Positions 6,168 to 12,517 of a stretch of DNA of 14,752 bases are shown piece by piece. Position 1 is the stretch's first letter, and each line of letters starts with the position of its first letter. The notes under the pieces are model-generated. The model did no database searches. It saw only the letters and a list, made by a program, of their open reading frames with translations, and was not told the origin of the DNA. Source of the DNA: Pseudomonadota bacterium. Lineage in GTDB: Bacteria > Pseudomonadota > Gammaproteobacteria > Xanthomonadales > Marinicellaceae. The DNA is taken from assembly GCA_008501575.1 (NCBI GenBank), contig QQUO01000250.1:1-14752 (forward strand). The letters run 5' to 3'. The translations under genes and the position numbers were made by a program.

Positions 6168-6421
6168 TTATGCGGATGGTTTATTCAGCCAATCCTGACA
6201 GCTGTTGATAAAAGTTTGCATAATTTGTTCGGTTTCATGGACCAGGCGGATATTGAGGCGCTTGCTGTTGTAAATCTTCGTTATAAAGGTAACGCGCCAA
6301 TCTCAACAACCTGCAAATCTAAACCTGCCGGCGCTAAATGGATCAGTTCATGGACCACTTTGCGGTTATAGGATTGTTTTCGTAAAGATCCGACAATTAA
6401 AGCAACTTTCTTATTCGCCAT
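6168..6421 (-). pseudogene. Decayed NADPH-dependent FMN reductase (frameshift and internal deletion)
   Basis: From ATG at 6421 (GGAG RBS 8 bases before) the frame reads MANKKVALIVGSLRKQSYNR ... VVEIGALPL and then TAA at 6281-6283. The start is the classic FMN-binding beta-alpha unit of this family (GSLRxxSxN). One missing base at the stop would restore LYNEDLQQQAPQYPP, the expected continuation. That reading soon stops too, and a third frame gives a family-like C-terminus, LVHETEQIMQTFINSCQDWL, ending in NKPSA and TAA at 6168-6170. The family is usually about 180 residues; only about 85 codons remain, so about 100 central codons including the active-site loops are gone. An 11-base direct repeat (TTCATGGACCA at 6347-6357 and 6234-6244) occurs within the remnant. 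It cannot encode a working flavoprotein. Confidence 0.85.
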
Positions 6422-6553
6422 TGGAAATTCTCCAGTAATTTTCACAACATCAGTTATATCAGTTAAACTATAGTATCAGATTTTTTTAATAACTGTGGCT
6501 CCTATATAAATGGGGTGATTAAGGCCATATTCAAGTATCACTGACAAGCATCA
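6422..6553. promoter_or_regulatory. Divergent intergenic region with tandem 9-base repeat
   Basis: These 132 bases separate the FMN reductase remnant (minus) from the kinase gene (plus). They contain a tandem repeat, ATCAGTTAT (6449-6457) and ATCAGTTAA (6458-6466), which could be paired regulator sites or slippage. A TATATA/TATAAA stretch at 6503-6510 is a possible -10 for the kinase gene, with only a T-run at the -35 position. Confidence in any specific promoter is low. Confidence 0.35.
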
Positions 6554-9121
6554 ATGAAACCGATCGACCAACAATTTGAACACGAGCAGGCACAACGATT
6601 TGTCGACCGTTATTTTCATTTACATCGTGAAGATATCCTCAGTATAGCCAGGCAACAAAAGGCTTCTGACCGTGTTATCGAGCACATCAATACCCTGCTG
6701 GACAGCCGCAACCGACAACGAACGCAAGCCAATATCGGACAACAAACCGAGATTAGGCATACCATGTTTGAGTCTTTTACCATTGACAGCTATCAAATCA
6801 CTGAACTCATTGCTGAAGGCGGTATGTCGGCGGTTTATCGCGCCCATAAATTAGACAGCCAAGCACAAAAAGATGTCGCCATTAAGTTAATTCCACCGCA
6901 TTTAATGACCAATAAACTGCGGCGCTTATTTATTGATGAATTGGAAACCCTGTCTTATCTGCACCATCCGCACATTGTTGATTTGCACCATGGCGGGGTC
7001 AGCGAACAAGGTATTCCCTATTTTGTGATGGAGCTGGTGCATGAAGCCAGACCCATTACCGACTATGTTCAGGACAATGGCTTATCACAGAATGCGGTCA
7101 TTGATTTATTTATTACCCTCGCCAAAACCCTGGATTATGCCCATAAAAATCACATTATTCACCGTGACTTAAAACCCAATAATGTTTTGGTGGATGGTTT
7201 TGGCCATCTTAAAGTGGTGGACTTTGGAATCGCGGCCATTGCTCGTCAGACGGTCGAGACACAAGCCTACACCCAGGCCTATTCACCGCCTGAACAAATT
7301 CAAAATCAAGACATGCCGGTTTCCTTTGCCACCGATATTTATGGTTTTTGTTCTGTTCTTTTAGAGTGTCTGTGTCCTGATAATAACGATTTTAGACCCG
7401 GCTGGCAGAAACGTTGTTTACTCAATTCTCCATTGGATTCTGATTTAAAAAAAATAATTCGTAAATGTATACAGTTTCTGCCACAAGATCGCTACCATGA
7501 TTTTGATTCTTTGGTGACTGATTTATCCCTGTGGCAACAAAAACTGCCCCTGGCCTCTTTTGACAGTTCATTATGGGATAACACCCGTAAGTTTTTTTTG
7601 CGGCAACCTATTGCCAGCAGTATGCTGGTGGTTGGTTTTGTTTTACTGTCAGCAGGCTTGGCCTTTAGTTTTTGGCAGTTGGATCGACTAAAAAGCCAAA
7701 CCGCCAAAACCGAACAGGTGCGTAATTTATTTTTTAATGCCATTGAACAAACCGATCCCGATATTCGTCAAGGTCGCTCCATAACCATCGAACAAATGTT
7801 GCAACAGGCTTTACGCAATGTTCGCGAAAACCCGATTAATGATCCCCAATTGTCTTTTGAATTTAACAATTTATTGGGCACGGCTTTATTAAAGGCCGGG
7901 GATTACAGTAACGCCATTAAACAGCTTAGATCCGCTCAAGATATTAAAAATAGCGACATCAACAACACCATGGCTTTGGCTGAAGCCCATATAAAACTAC
8001 AAAACTACAAACAAGCTGAACAACTACTCAATCAAATTGATCACAAAAACATCGCAAATAATTCCGTGGCCCTGTTTAATTACTATGAACTCAAAGGCAA
8101 AATCGCTGATTTTCGTGTTGATTTTGTTGAATCGGCCAAACTATATCAATTGGCCCGACAACAAGCCCTGCAGCTTAATCATCCCTTACTCATGGCCCGC
8201 ATAATCCGCGAACAGGCAGACTCCCTGTTGCTACAGGACCGTAACCAGGAAGCGCTTGAGGAATTAAATCAAGCCATTGATGATGCCCATGATTTATGGG
8301 GCGACAACCATTCAGCCACACTTGGCTTAAGGATGGCGCGCGTTGAAACCCTGCAAAACTTATCGGTGGAGGACATCACTTTCAGTGTCACCGAGTTAAA
8401 TGACCTGATTCCACGCCTCCAGCAGTTTTATCATCCACAGCATCCATTGGTGGCCAAGATGAAGCTGTTGCAATCAAGTGCAAATCAAGCCCTGGGTCAT
8501 TTACCAATTGCCGAACAACAAGCCCGGGAAGCACTGGACATCGCCGTGAATTCCCTGGGTGAGCACCATGCATTGACCGGTCGGATTTATATGGTTATGG
8601 CGCGGGTTTTACTGTCCAATGGTGACATCCAGGGATCTTTGGCCTATAGCCGTTCGGCAGTGGACAGTTATCGTCGATTTTATGGTGAAAATCATAACGA
8701 AACACTGCAACAAAAAACATCATTGGCCGCCATTTTGTTGCAACATAATCATTTTCAAGAAGCCCTCAATATGGCTCAGGAAATATATCAGCAACAACTT
8801 CAGGCTTTAGGGGCGGAGCATCGCGCCACTCAGTATGCGCAAATGGTCCTGGCTCGGGCTTATAATGGTTTAGGTCAATATGAAAAAGGCCATGAATATG
8901 CTGAAAATTGTTATCAAATTGCGCAGAAGGTCGATGCCAGCAGTATGCTGTCCGCCGGTTGTGGTTTGGCTTTGGAAAACAGTTTATTTAATCTGCAGAA
9001 ATGGTCAAAAGCCCAACAGTTGGCGCAGCATTTACTTAAAAACCCCATCATCGCAAACCACCCGGTTTACAACAAAATGCTCAATGAACACTTACAAACC
9101 ATTGCGAACAACATCGAGTAA
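6554..9121 (+). CDS. Transmembrane Hanks-type Ser/Thr protein kinase with TPR domain
   Basis: The 855-residue protein phosphorylates Ser/Thr on unknown substrates and is probably anchored in the inner membrane. After a 75-residue N-terminal extension, the kinase domain spans about 80-330: glycine loop EGGMSAVY (88-95), ATP-binding Lys in VAIK (K111), helix-C Glu (E129), HRDLKPNN with catalytic D205, DFG with D223, and SPPEQ replacing APE (244-248). All essential residues are present, so it should be active. One membrane helix (about 353-375) follows, then a periplasmic tail of TPR repeats (about 430-850) in which kinesin-light-chain-like GDNHSAT, GEHHALT, GENHNET and GAEHRAT motifs recur. This layout suggests sensing by protein-protein contacts outside the cytoplasm. 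The RBS is weak, but no other in-frame Met occurs before residue 71, which is too late. No sigma factor or phosphatase partner is adjacent. Confidence 0.92.
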   Translation: MKPIDQQFEHEQAQRFVDRYFHLHREDILSIARQQKASDRVIEHINTLLDSRNRQRTQANIGQQTEIRHTMFESFTIDSYQITELIAEGGMSAVYRAHKLDSQAQKDVAIKLIPPHLMTNKLRRLFIDELETLSYLHHPHIVDLHHGGVSEQGIPYFVMELVHEARPITDYVQDNGLSQNAVIDLFITLAKTLDYAHKNHIIHRDLKPNNVLVDGFGHLKVVDFGIAAIARQTVETQAYTQAYSPPEQIQNQDMPVSFATDIYGFCSVLLECLCPDNNDFRPGWQKRCLLNSPLDSDLKKIIRKCIQFLPQDRYHDFDSLVTDLSLWQQKLPLASFDSSLWDNTRKFFLRQPIASSMLVVGFVLLSAGLAFSFWQLDRLKSQTAKTEQVRNLFFNAIEQTDPDIRQGRSITIEQMLQQALRNVRENPINDPQLSFEFNNLLGTALLKAGDYSNAIKQLRSAQDIKNSDINNTMALAEAHIKLQNYKQAEQLLNQIDHKNIANNSVALFNYYELKGKIADFRVDFVESAKLYQLARQQALQLNHPLLMARIIREQADSLLLQDRNQEALEELNQAIDDAHDLWGDNHSATLGLRMARVETLQNLSVEDITFSVTELNDLIPRLQQFYHPQHPLVAKMKLLQSSANQALGHLPIAEQQAREALDIAVNSLGEHHALTGRIYMVMARVLLSNGDIQGSLAYSRSAVDSYRRFYGENHNETLQQKTSLAAILLQHNHFQEALNMAQEIYQQQLQALGAEHRATQYAQMVLARAYNGLGQYEKGHEYAENCYQIAQKVDASSMLSAGCGLALENSLFNLQKWSKAQQLAQHLLKNPIIANHPVYNKMLNEHLQTIANNIE

Positions 9122-9131
9122 GTAAAGCAAA

Positions 9132-9160
9132 CCGCTGCCATGCCATTGCGGCAATTTTTT
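9132..9160 (+). terminator. Weak terminator candidate after the kinase gene
   Basis: CCGC (9132-9135) and GCGG (9148-9151) form a short stem followed shortly by TTTTTT (9155-9160). It sits between two convergent genes, 11 bases after the kinase stop. The stem is only four base pairs with a large loop, so this is a tentative call. Confidence 0.35.
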
Positions 9161-9165
9161 CCGGC

Positions 9166-9792
9166 TTATTTGAGTTTACAGAAATGGCAATGTTTACCGC
9201 CTTTGGCCATACACTCTTTCAGGTAAACCGGTTCACCCAATAAGTTGCTGATTAATGAAATATCCAATTGGCACACCCGTTCATCATTAATGGCCAAATC
9301 ATGGAACACACAATTTTTAGCAATCAGGCTTTGTTCACCGGCCTCATCTGTGGGTTGCACCGTTTCATAACCTAAATTAGCCATAATTTTTCTGACCGCC
9401 ATCATTTTATCTTGGCCATCATTCAGCTGATGTTCTAATTGCGTGGCTAATTGCGCGCCCATTTCAGTTAATATCTCGGTGATGCTGTCGTCATCCAGTT
9501 TTTGGCTGATGGCAGATAATAAGGCCCGGGAAAAGAGGTGATACTGTTTGGGAAAAATGGCACGGCCGGCATCGGTCAATTCAAAAGCCCGAGATGGTCT
9601 GCCGCCGGTGCTGTCTTGTAATTGTGACGCCACCAGCTTGAATGAAATCAGTAAATCCATGTGCTTACCGATGGCCGCACGGCTGATGGCGGTTTTACTG
9701 GCCAGTTGTTCCATGGTGATGGGCTGTTCGCTGTACAACAAAAAACGCAAGATTTGTTGCTGACGAGAATTGAGCTGGTTAAATTTAATCAT
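9166..9792 (-). CDS. SufR-like HTH transcriptional regulator with probable Fe-S cysteine cluster
   Basis: This 208-residue protein starts with a winged helix-turn-helix (residues about 8-75: RQQQILRFLLYSEQPITMEQ, then AISRAAIGKHMDLL as the recognition region, and a GGRPSRAFELTDAG wing). The C-terminal half has cysteines C161, C174 and C202 spaced C-x12-C-x27-C, plus C194 and C205. As I recall, cyanobacterial SufR binds its [4Fe-4S] cluster through C164, C177 and C205, the same spacing. SufR represses Fe-S assembly genes, but no suf genes are in this window, so the target here may differ. It is transcribed away from a membrane operon across a strong palindrome. A Fe-S, redox or NO sensor is the best inference; metal binding is the alternative. 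Confidence 0.75.
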   Translation of the reverse strand: MIKFNQLNSRQQQILRFLLYSEQPITMEQLASKTAISRAAIGKHMDLLISFKLVASQLQDSTGGRPSRAFELTDAGRAIFPKQYHLFSRALLSAISQKLDDDSITEILTEMGAQLATQLEHQLNDGQDKMMAVRKIMANLGYETVQPTDEAGEQSLIAKNCVFHDLAINDERVCQLDISLISNLLGEPVYLKECMAKGGKHCHFCKLK

Positions 9793-9815
9793 GACAATAT
9801 TCTATCACAATTCAC

Positions 9816-9841
9816 CTTATGATACTTATAAGTTGCATAAG
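9816..9841. promoter_or_regulatory. 26-bp palindromic operator between the SufR-like gene and the membrane operon
   Basis: CTTATG (9816-9821) pairs with CATAAG (9836-9841) around a perfect 10-bp core ACTTATAAGT (9824-9833); only the two flanking dinucleotides break symmetry. Eleven of thirteen base pairs match. On the minus strand the core reads CAAC-TTATAA-GTAT, resembling the CAAC-N6-GTTG site I recall for cyanobacterial SufR. It overlaps the -35 of the operon promoter and precedes the regulator's own gene, so repression of both is plausible. Confidence 0.6.
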
Positions 9842-9861
9842 TTTAATTAAAATGCTATTCT
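9833..9861 (+). promoter_or_regulatory. Sigma70-type promoter of the membrane operon
   Basis: TTGCAT (9833-9838) and TATTCT (9856-9861) are separated by exactly 17 bases, each matching the -35 and -10 consensus at four of six positions. Transcription would start near 9868, about 28 bases before the ATG at 9896. The -35 overlaps the palindrome at 9816-9841, which would block polymerase when bound. Confidence 0.55.
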
Positions 9862-9895
9862 TTGCTGACATTTCCAATTTTTAGGGTTTTTTATT

Positions 9896-10240
9896 ATGAT
9901 TTTATATGCACTTATTGTTTTTGGTATTGCTGCTTTAGGCGGCGTTGTGTTGGCCTCCAAAGTATTGCGCGGGAAAACGGCTCCTTGGGCGTTGTCGGTT
10001 TTACATGCCTTATTGGGTGCCACCGGTATTCTTATTTTACTGGTCGCTGCAGCGAGCCACAATTGGGCGGCTCAATTGTCCGCTGCCCTTGGATTGTTCG
10101 TGGTTGCCGCCATTGGCGGTTCTTACCTGGCTTCCTTTCACTGGCGTAAAATACCAACCCCCAAAGCGGTGGTGATTATTCATGCCGGATTAGCGGTCAC
10201 TGCTTTTACTGTTTTGCTGGCCGGCTTTTTAACACTATGA
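9896..10240 (+). CDS. Four-helix inner-membrane protein with internal duplication, function unknown
   Basis: The 114-residue protein is almost entirely hydrophobic, with helices at about 2-22, 33-53, 60-80 and 91-113. The two halves are related: residues 5-52 and 64-111 align with shared A-L-x-x-F, G-G-x-x-L-A-S and H-A-x-L positions, placing H37 and H96 at equivalent membrane sites. Further His residues are H55 and H82. The His pair could bind heme or metal, but that is inference. I do not recognise a named family. The stop overlaps the next gene's start by four bases (ATGA at 10237-10240), so the two proteins are translationally coupled and probably form one complex. A promoter and operator lie just upstream. 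The RBS is weak (TAGGG, about 10 bases before the start). Confidence 0.8.
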   Translation: MILYALIVFGIAALGGVVLASKVLRGKTAPWALSVLHALLGATGILILLVAAASHNWAAQLSAALGLFVVAAIGGSYLASFHWRKIPTPKAVVIIHAGLAVTAFTVLLAGFLTL

Positions 10241-10695
10241 AACATCCCGTCCATCCAATGATTGTTCATTTTCCAATTGTTGGTTGGACGGTGACCTTTT
10301 TTGGTGATGTTTACCAATATTTTTATGGTTTTAAGTACAGTGACATAATCCAAATTGTGGTCACCGCATCCTGTATTTTAGCGGTTATCGCCATTGCTGC
10401 CGGTTTGTTTGATTATATGCGGCAAAAACCCACAAAAACGGTGATATCAGCATTTGAAAAGCACATGTATTGGGCCCTATCGGCCTTTGTGGTTTTTTCA
10501 ATTCGGGCTTTAATGCCGCAATTAGCAAGCGTTGAAACCTTGCAGCTGGCCTGCTTAATTTCATCCGGTCTGGGATTTATTATCTTATTTTATGCGGCAA
10601 AATTAGGTGGTGAATTGGTTTATCGTCATGGGATGGGTCGGGACATTGGAGCGGCTCAGTCGGGATCGGCAACCAATAACGACAAGTCGTCTTAA
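10237..10695 (+). CDS. DUF2231 family membrane protein
   Basis: This 152-residue protein begins with the DUF2231 hallmark HPVHPMIVHFPIVG (H3, H6, H11). Four membrane helices follow (about 10-25, 37-58, 77-93, 104-121), and it ends with the conserved GGELVYRHG block (124-132) and a polar cytosolic tail. Further conserved-looking His are H76 and H131. The biochemical role of DUF2231 is not established; the His-rich N-terminus near the membrane has led to suggestions of heme or metal binding. It is the second gene of the operon controlled by the promoter at 9833-9861. It ends 24 bases before the convergent ogt stop, with no clear terminator between. Confidence 0.85.
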   Translation: MKHPVHPMIVHFPIVGWTVTFFGDVYQYFYGFKYSDIIQIVVTASCILAVIAIAAGLFDYMRQKPTKTVISAFEKHMYWALSAFVVFSIRALMPQLASVETLQLACLISSGLGFIILFYAAKLGGELVYRHGMGRDIGAAQSGSATNNDKSS

Positions 10696-10719
10696 CCCGG
10701 CATTGAGCAGACAAGATTA

Positions 10720-11205
10720 TCAGGCATACTTTTGTTCGTGGTTGAGCAACCATTCTTTGACTGGCAAACCACCGCCATAACCGACCAACTGGCCCGAAGC
10801 GCCAATCACCCGATGACAGGGAATCACAATTACAATCGGGTTTTTATTGTTGGCATTGCCCACTGCTCTGACTGCTTTGGGGTTGCCAATGGCAGCAGCC
10901 ACCTGGCCGTAGTTTGCGGTGGTTCCATAATCAATTTTTTGCAGTTGTTGCCACACCTGTTGTTGGAACTGAGTGCCTTGTGGCTGTAACGGCAAATCAA
11001 ATGTCCGACAATTACCTGAGAAATAATCATCAAGCTGTTGCGTTGTTTGTTTTAAAATCGGGTGATTATCATCAACTTTGGCGTTAATTGCGTCGATTTG
11101 TCGGAAAGATACCGCCAATAAGAAGTCTTTATCCGCATATATATACAAATTTCCAAAAGGTGCTTTTAGCACCTGCATGGCCAGTGATTTTTCCGGAGTT
11201 GTCAT
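10720..11205 (-). CDS. ogt: Methylated-DNA--[protein]-cysteine S-methyltransferase
   Basis: This suicide DNA-repair protein transfers the alkyl group from O6-alkylguanine (and O4-alkylthymine) to its own cysteine. The acceptor is C130 in IPCHRV (128-133). The asparagine hinge and DNA-binding segment AVRAVGNANNKNPI (111-124) and the helix-turn-helix YGQVAAAIGNPKAVRA (99-114) are present, as is the substrate-loop end GYGGGLPVKEWLL (142-154). At 161 residues it has the length of stand-alone Ogt proteins without an Ada regulatory domain. Its ATG overlaps the TGA of the upstream DUF4870 gene by one base (TGATG), indicating coupled translation. Confidence 0.95.
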   Translation of the reverse strand: MTTPEKSLAMQVLKAPFGNLYIYADKDFLLAVSFRQIDAINAKVDDNHPILKQTTQQLDDYFSGNCRTFDLPLQPQGTQFQQQVWQQLQKIDYGTTANYGQVAAAIGNPKAVRAVGNANNKNPIVIVIPCHRVIGASGQLVGYGGGLPVKEWLLNHEQKYA

Positions 11206-11552
11206 CAGAACCCCCAGCCGGTGGGATCAGGATGGGCCTGACGGGCATCAATGTATTTTAGGCCTTTGACACAGCGTACGATAACCCACAATATCACCAG
11301 AATGATGGTAATAAAGCCGATAAACACCATCATCAGAACACCGCTGATTAAAGCCATAACAAGTGCTTTCCAGAAGGTGTGAATAATAAATTGATAATGA
11401 CTTTGTAACCATTCACTGGCGTCATCTTTATTCACATAAGCCATCACCACACCGATAATGGCGGTGATACCGGCAATAAAACTCACCAGATAAAGGATAT
11501 AAATCAGTCGGACGGTGCTGATATCACCTTGAGGACTTGTTTCTGAATTCAT
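11205..11552 (-). CDS. DUF4870 family membrane protein
   Basis: This 115-residue protein has three membrane helices (about 16-39, 60-78, 79-96), the SHYQFIIHTFW segment typical of DUF4870 between helices 1 and 2 (51-61), and the HPDPTGWGF terminus matching the family's Y/H-P-x-P-x-x-W end. The function is unknown; the fold is sometimes grouped with Tic20-like proteins. It heads a two-gene unit with ogt. An AGAG RBS is ten bases before the ATG. A 65-base gap separates it from the PLP-enzyme gene, in which I see no strong terminator, so readthrough from the upstream operon is possible. Confidence 0.85.
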   Translation of the reverse strand: MNSETSPQGDISTVRLIYILYLVSFIAGITAIIGVVMAYVNKDDASEWLQSHYQFIIHTFWKALVMALISGVLMMVFIGFITIILVILWVIVRCVKGLKYIDARQAHPDPTGWGF

Positions 11553-11617
11553 GACTGTATTCTCTGTAAATAATGATTATCTTAGCACTTCCCGCTGAGG
11601 CTTTAAAATGCCGAAAG

Positions 11618-12517
11618 TCACACAATACCGCCTTGCAAACCCCCGGTGTGAATAATTAAAGGGCGATCATGGGGTTTAACCACACCTTGTTGAATCAGCA
11701 TATCAAGGGCATAAAAGGATTTGACGTTATAGATTTTATCCAGTGGCATGTGGTGCGATGCCTTAAATTGCTGTCCGAATGCCACCATGTCAGGTGTTAA
11801 TTTGGCATAACCACCGCCGTGAAATACCTGGTTAATCTGCCAGTCGGGGATTTTTAAATCTTGATTATAGGCGCTAAGCCATTGATTAATATCCTGTTTT
11901 ACAGACTGTAAGCCTTTCAGTACAGCCACGCCGATAACTTGACAGGCCCATTGATTGCGGAAACATCCGGCAACAACACCCGCCAGGGTACCACCGGTGC
12001 CCACCGGGCAAATAACGTGACTGGGTGCTTGGTTTAATTGTGCTTTGATGGTCATCATCCATTCAGCCACACCATGCACAGCCGCCACATTACTACCGCC
12101 TTCAGGGATAATAAATGGCGAATCTAAGCCATGCAATAATTGTTGAACCGTGCCACTTTGTTGCTTCTTACGATAATCAGCACGATTAACAAACTCCAGC
12201 TGCATGCCGAATTGATGACAATGTTTCAAGGTGGGCGACCAGCGTTCCTGACAATACTTTAATTCATCACCACGAACAACACCCAGCGATTTCAAGCCGG
12301 CCTGTTGTGCCACATAAGCGGTGGCCACCAGATGATTGGAATAAGCGCCGCCAAAAGTGACTAAGGTGTCGGCACCCTGTTGTTTGGCTGCAATTAAATT
12401 ATGTTTGAGTTTATGTTGTTTATTGCCTTGAACTATCGGGTGATTAAGGTCTTCTCGCTTAACCCACACTTTCACACCACGCCACTGAATCGTTTCAACC
12501 GGTGTTGTCTCAGCCAT
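11618..12517 (-). CDS. PLP-dependent D-cysteine desulfhydrase / ACC deaminase family protein
   Basis: This 299-residue fold-type II PLP enzyme belongs to the ACC-deaminase/D-cysteine desulfhydrase family. Motifs (numbered from this start): KREDLNHPIVQGNKQHKLKH with the Schiff-base Lys expected at K33, GGAYSNH (57-62) for substrate carboxylate binding, PEGGSN (138-143), the PLP phosphate loop GTGGTLAGV (173-181), and C-terminal HTGGLQG (290-296). The substrate cannot be settled by sequence: D-cysteine or another beta-substituted amino acid is more likely than ACC in a marine-type bacterium. The frame is open 31 codons further upstream, inside the radical SAM gene. I chose the ATG at 12517 because the homologous region starts there and it overlaps the radical SAM stop by eight bases (ATGGCTGA), an ordinary coupled junction. 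Confidence 0.85.
   Translation of the reverse strand: MAETTPVETIQWRGVKVWVKREDLNHPIVQGNKQHKLKHNLIAAKQQGADTLVTFGGAYSNHLVATAYVAQQAGLKSLGVVRGDELKYCQERWSPTLKHCHQFGMQLEFVNRADYRKKQQSGTVQQLLHGLDSPFIIPEGGSNVAAVHGVAEWMMTIKAQLNQAPSHVICPVGTGGTLAGVVAGCFRNQWACQVIGVAVLKGLQSVKQDINQWLSAYNQDLKIPDWQINQVFHGGGYAKLTPDMVAFGQQFKASHHMPLDKIYNVKSFYALDMLIQQGVVKPHDRPLIIHTGGLQGGIV

Noticed and set aside
6117..6371. Plus-strand 84-residue open frame over the FMN reductase remnant
   Set aside because: The opposite strand carries recognisable reductase fragments and the DUF302 start; the plus frame has no RBS or family features.
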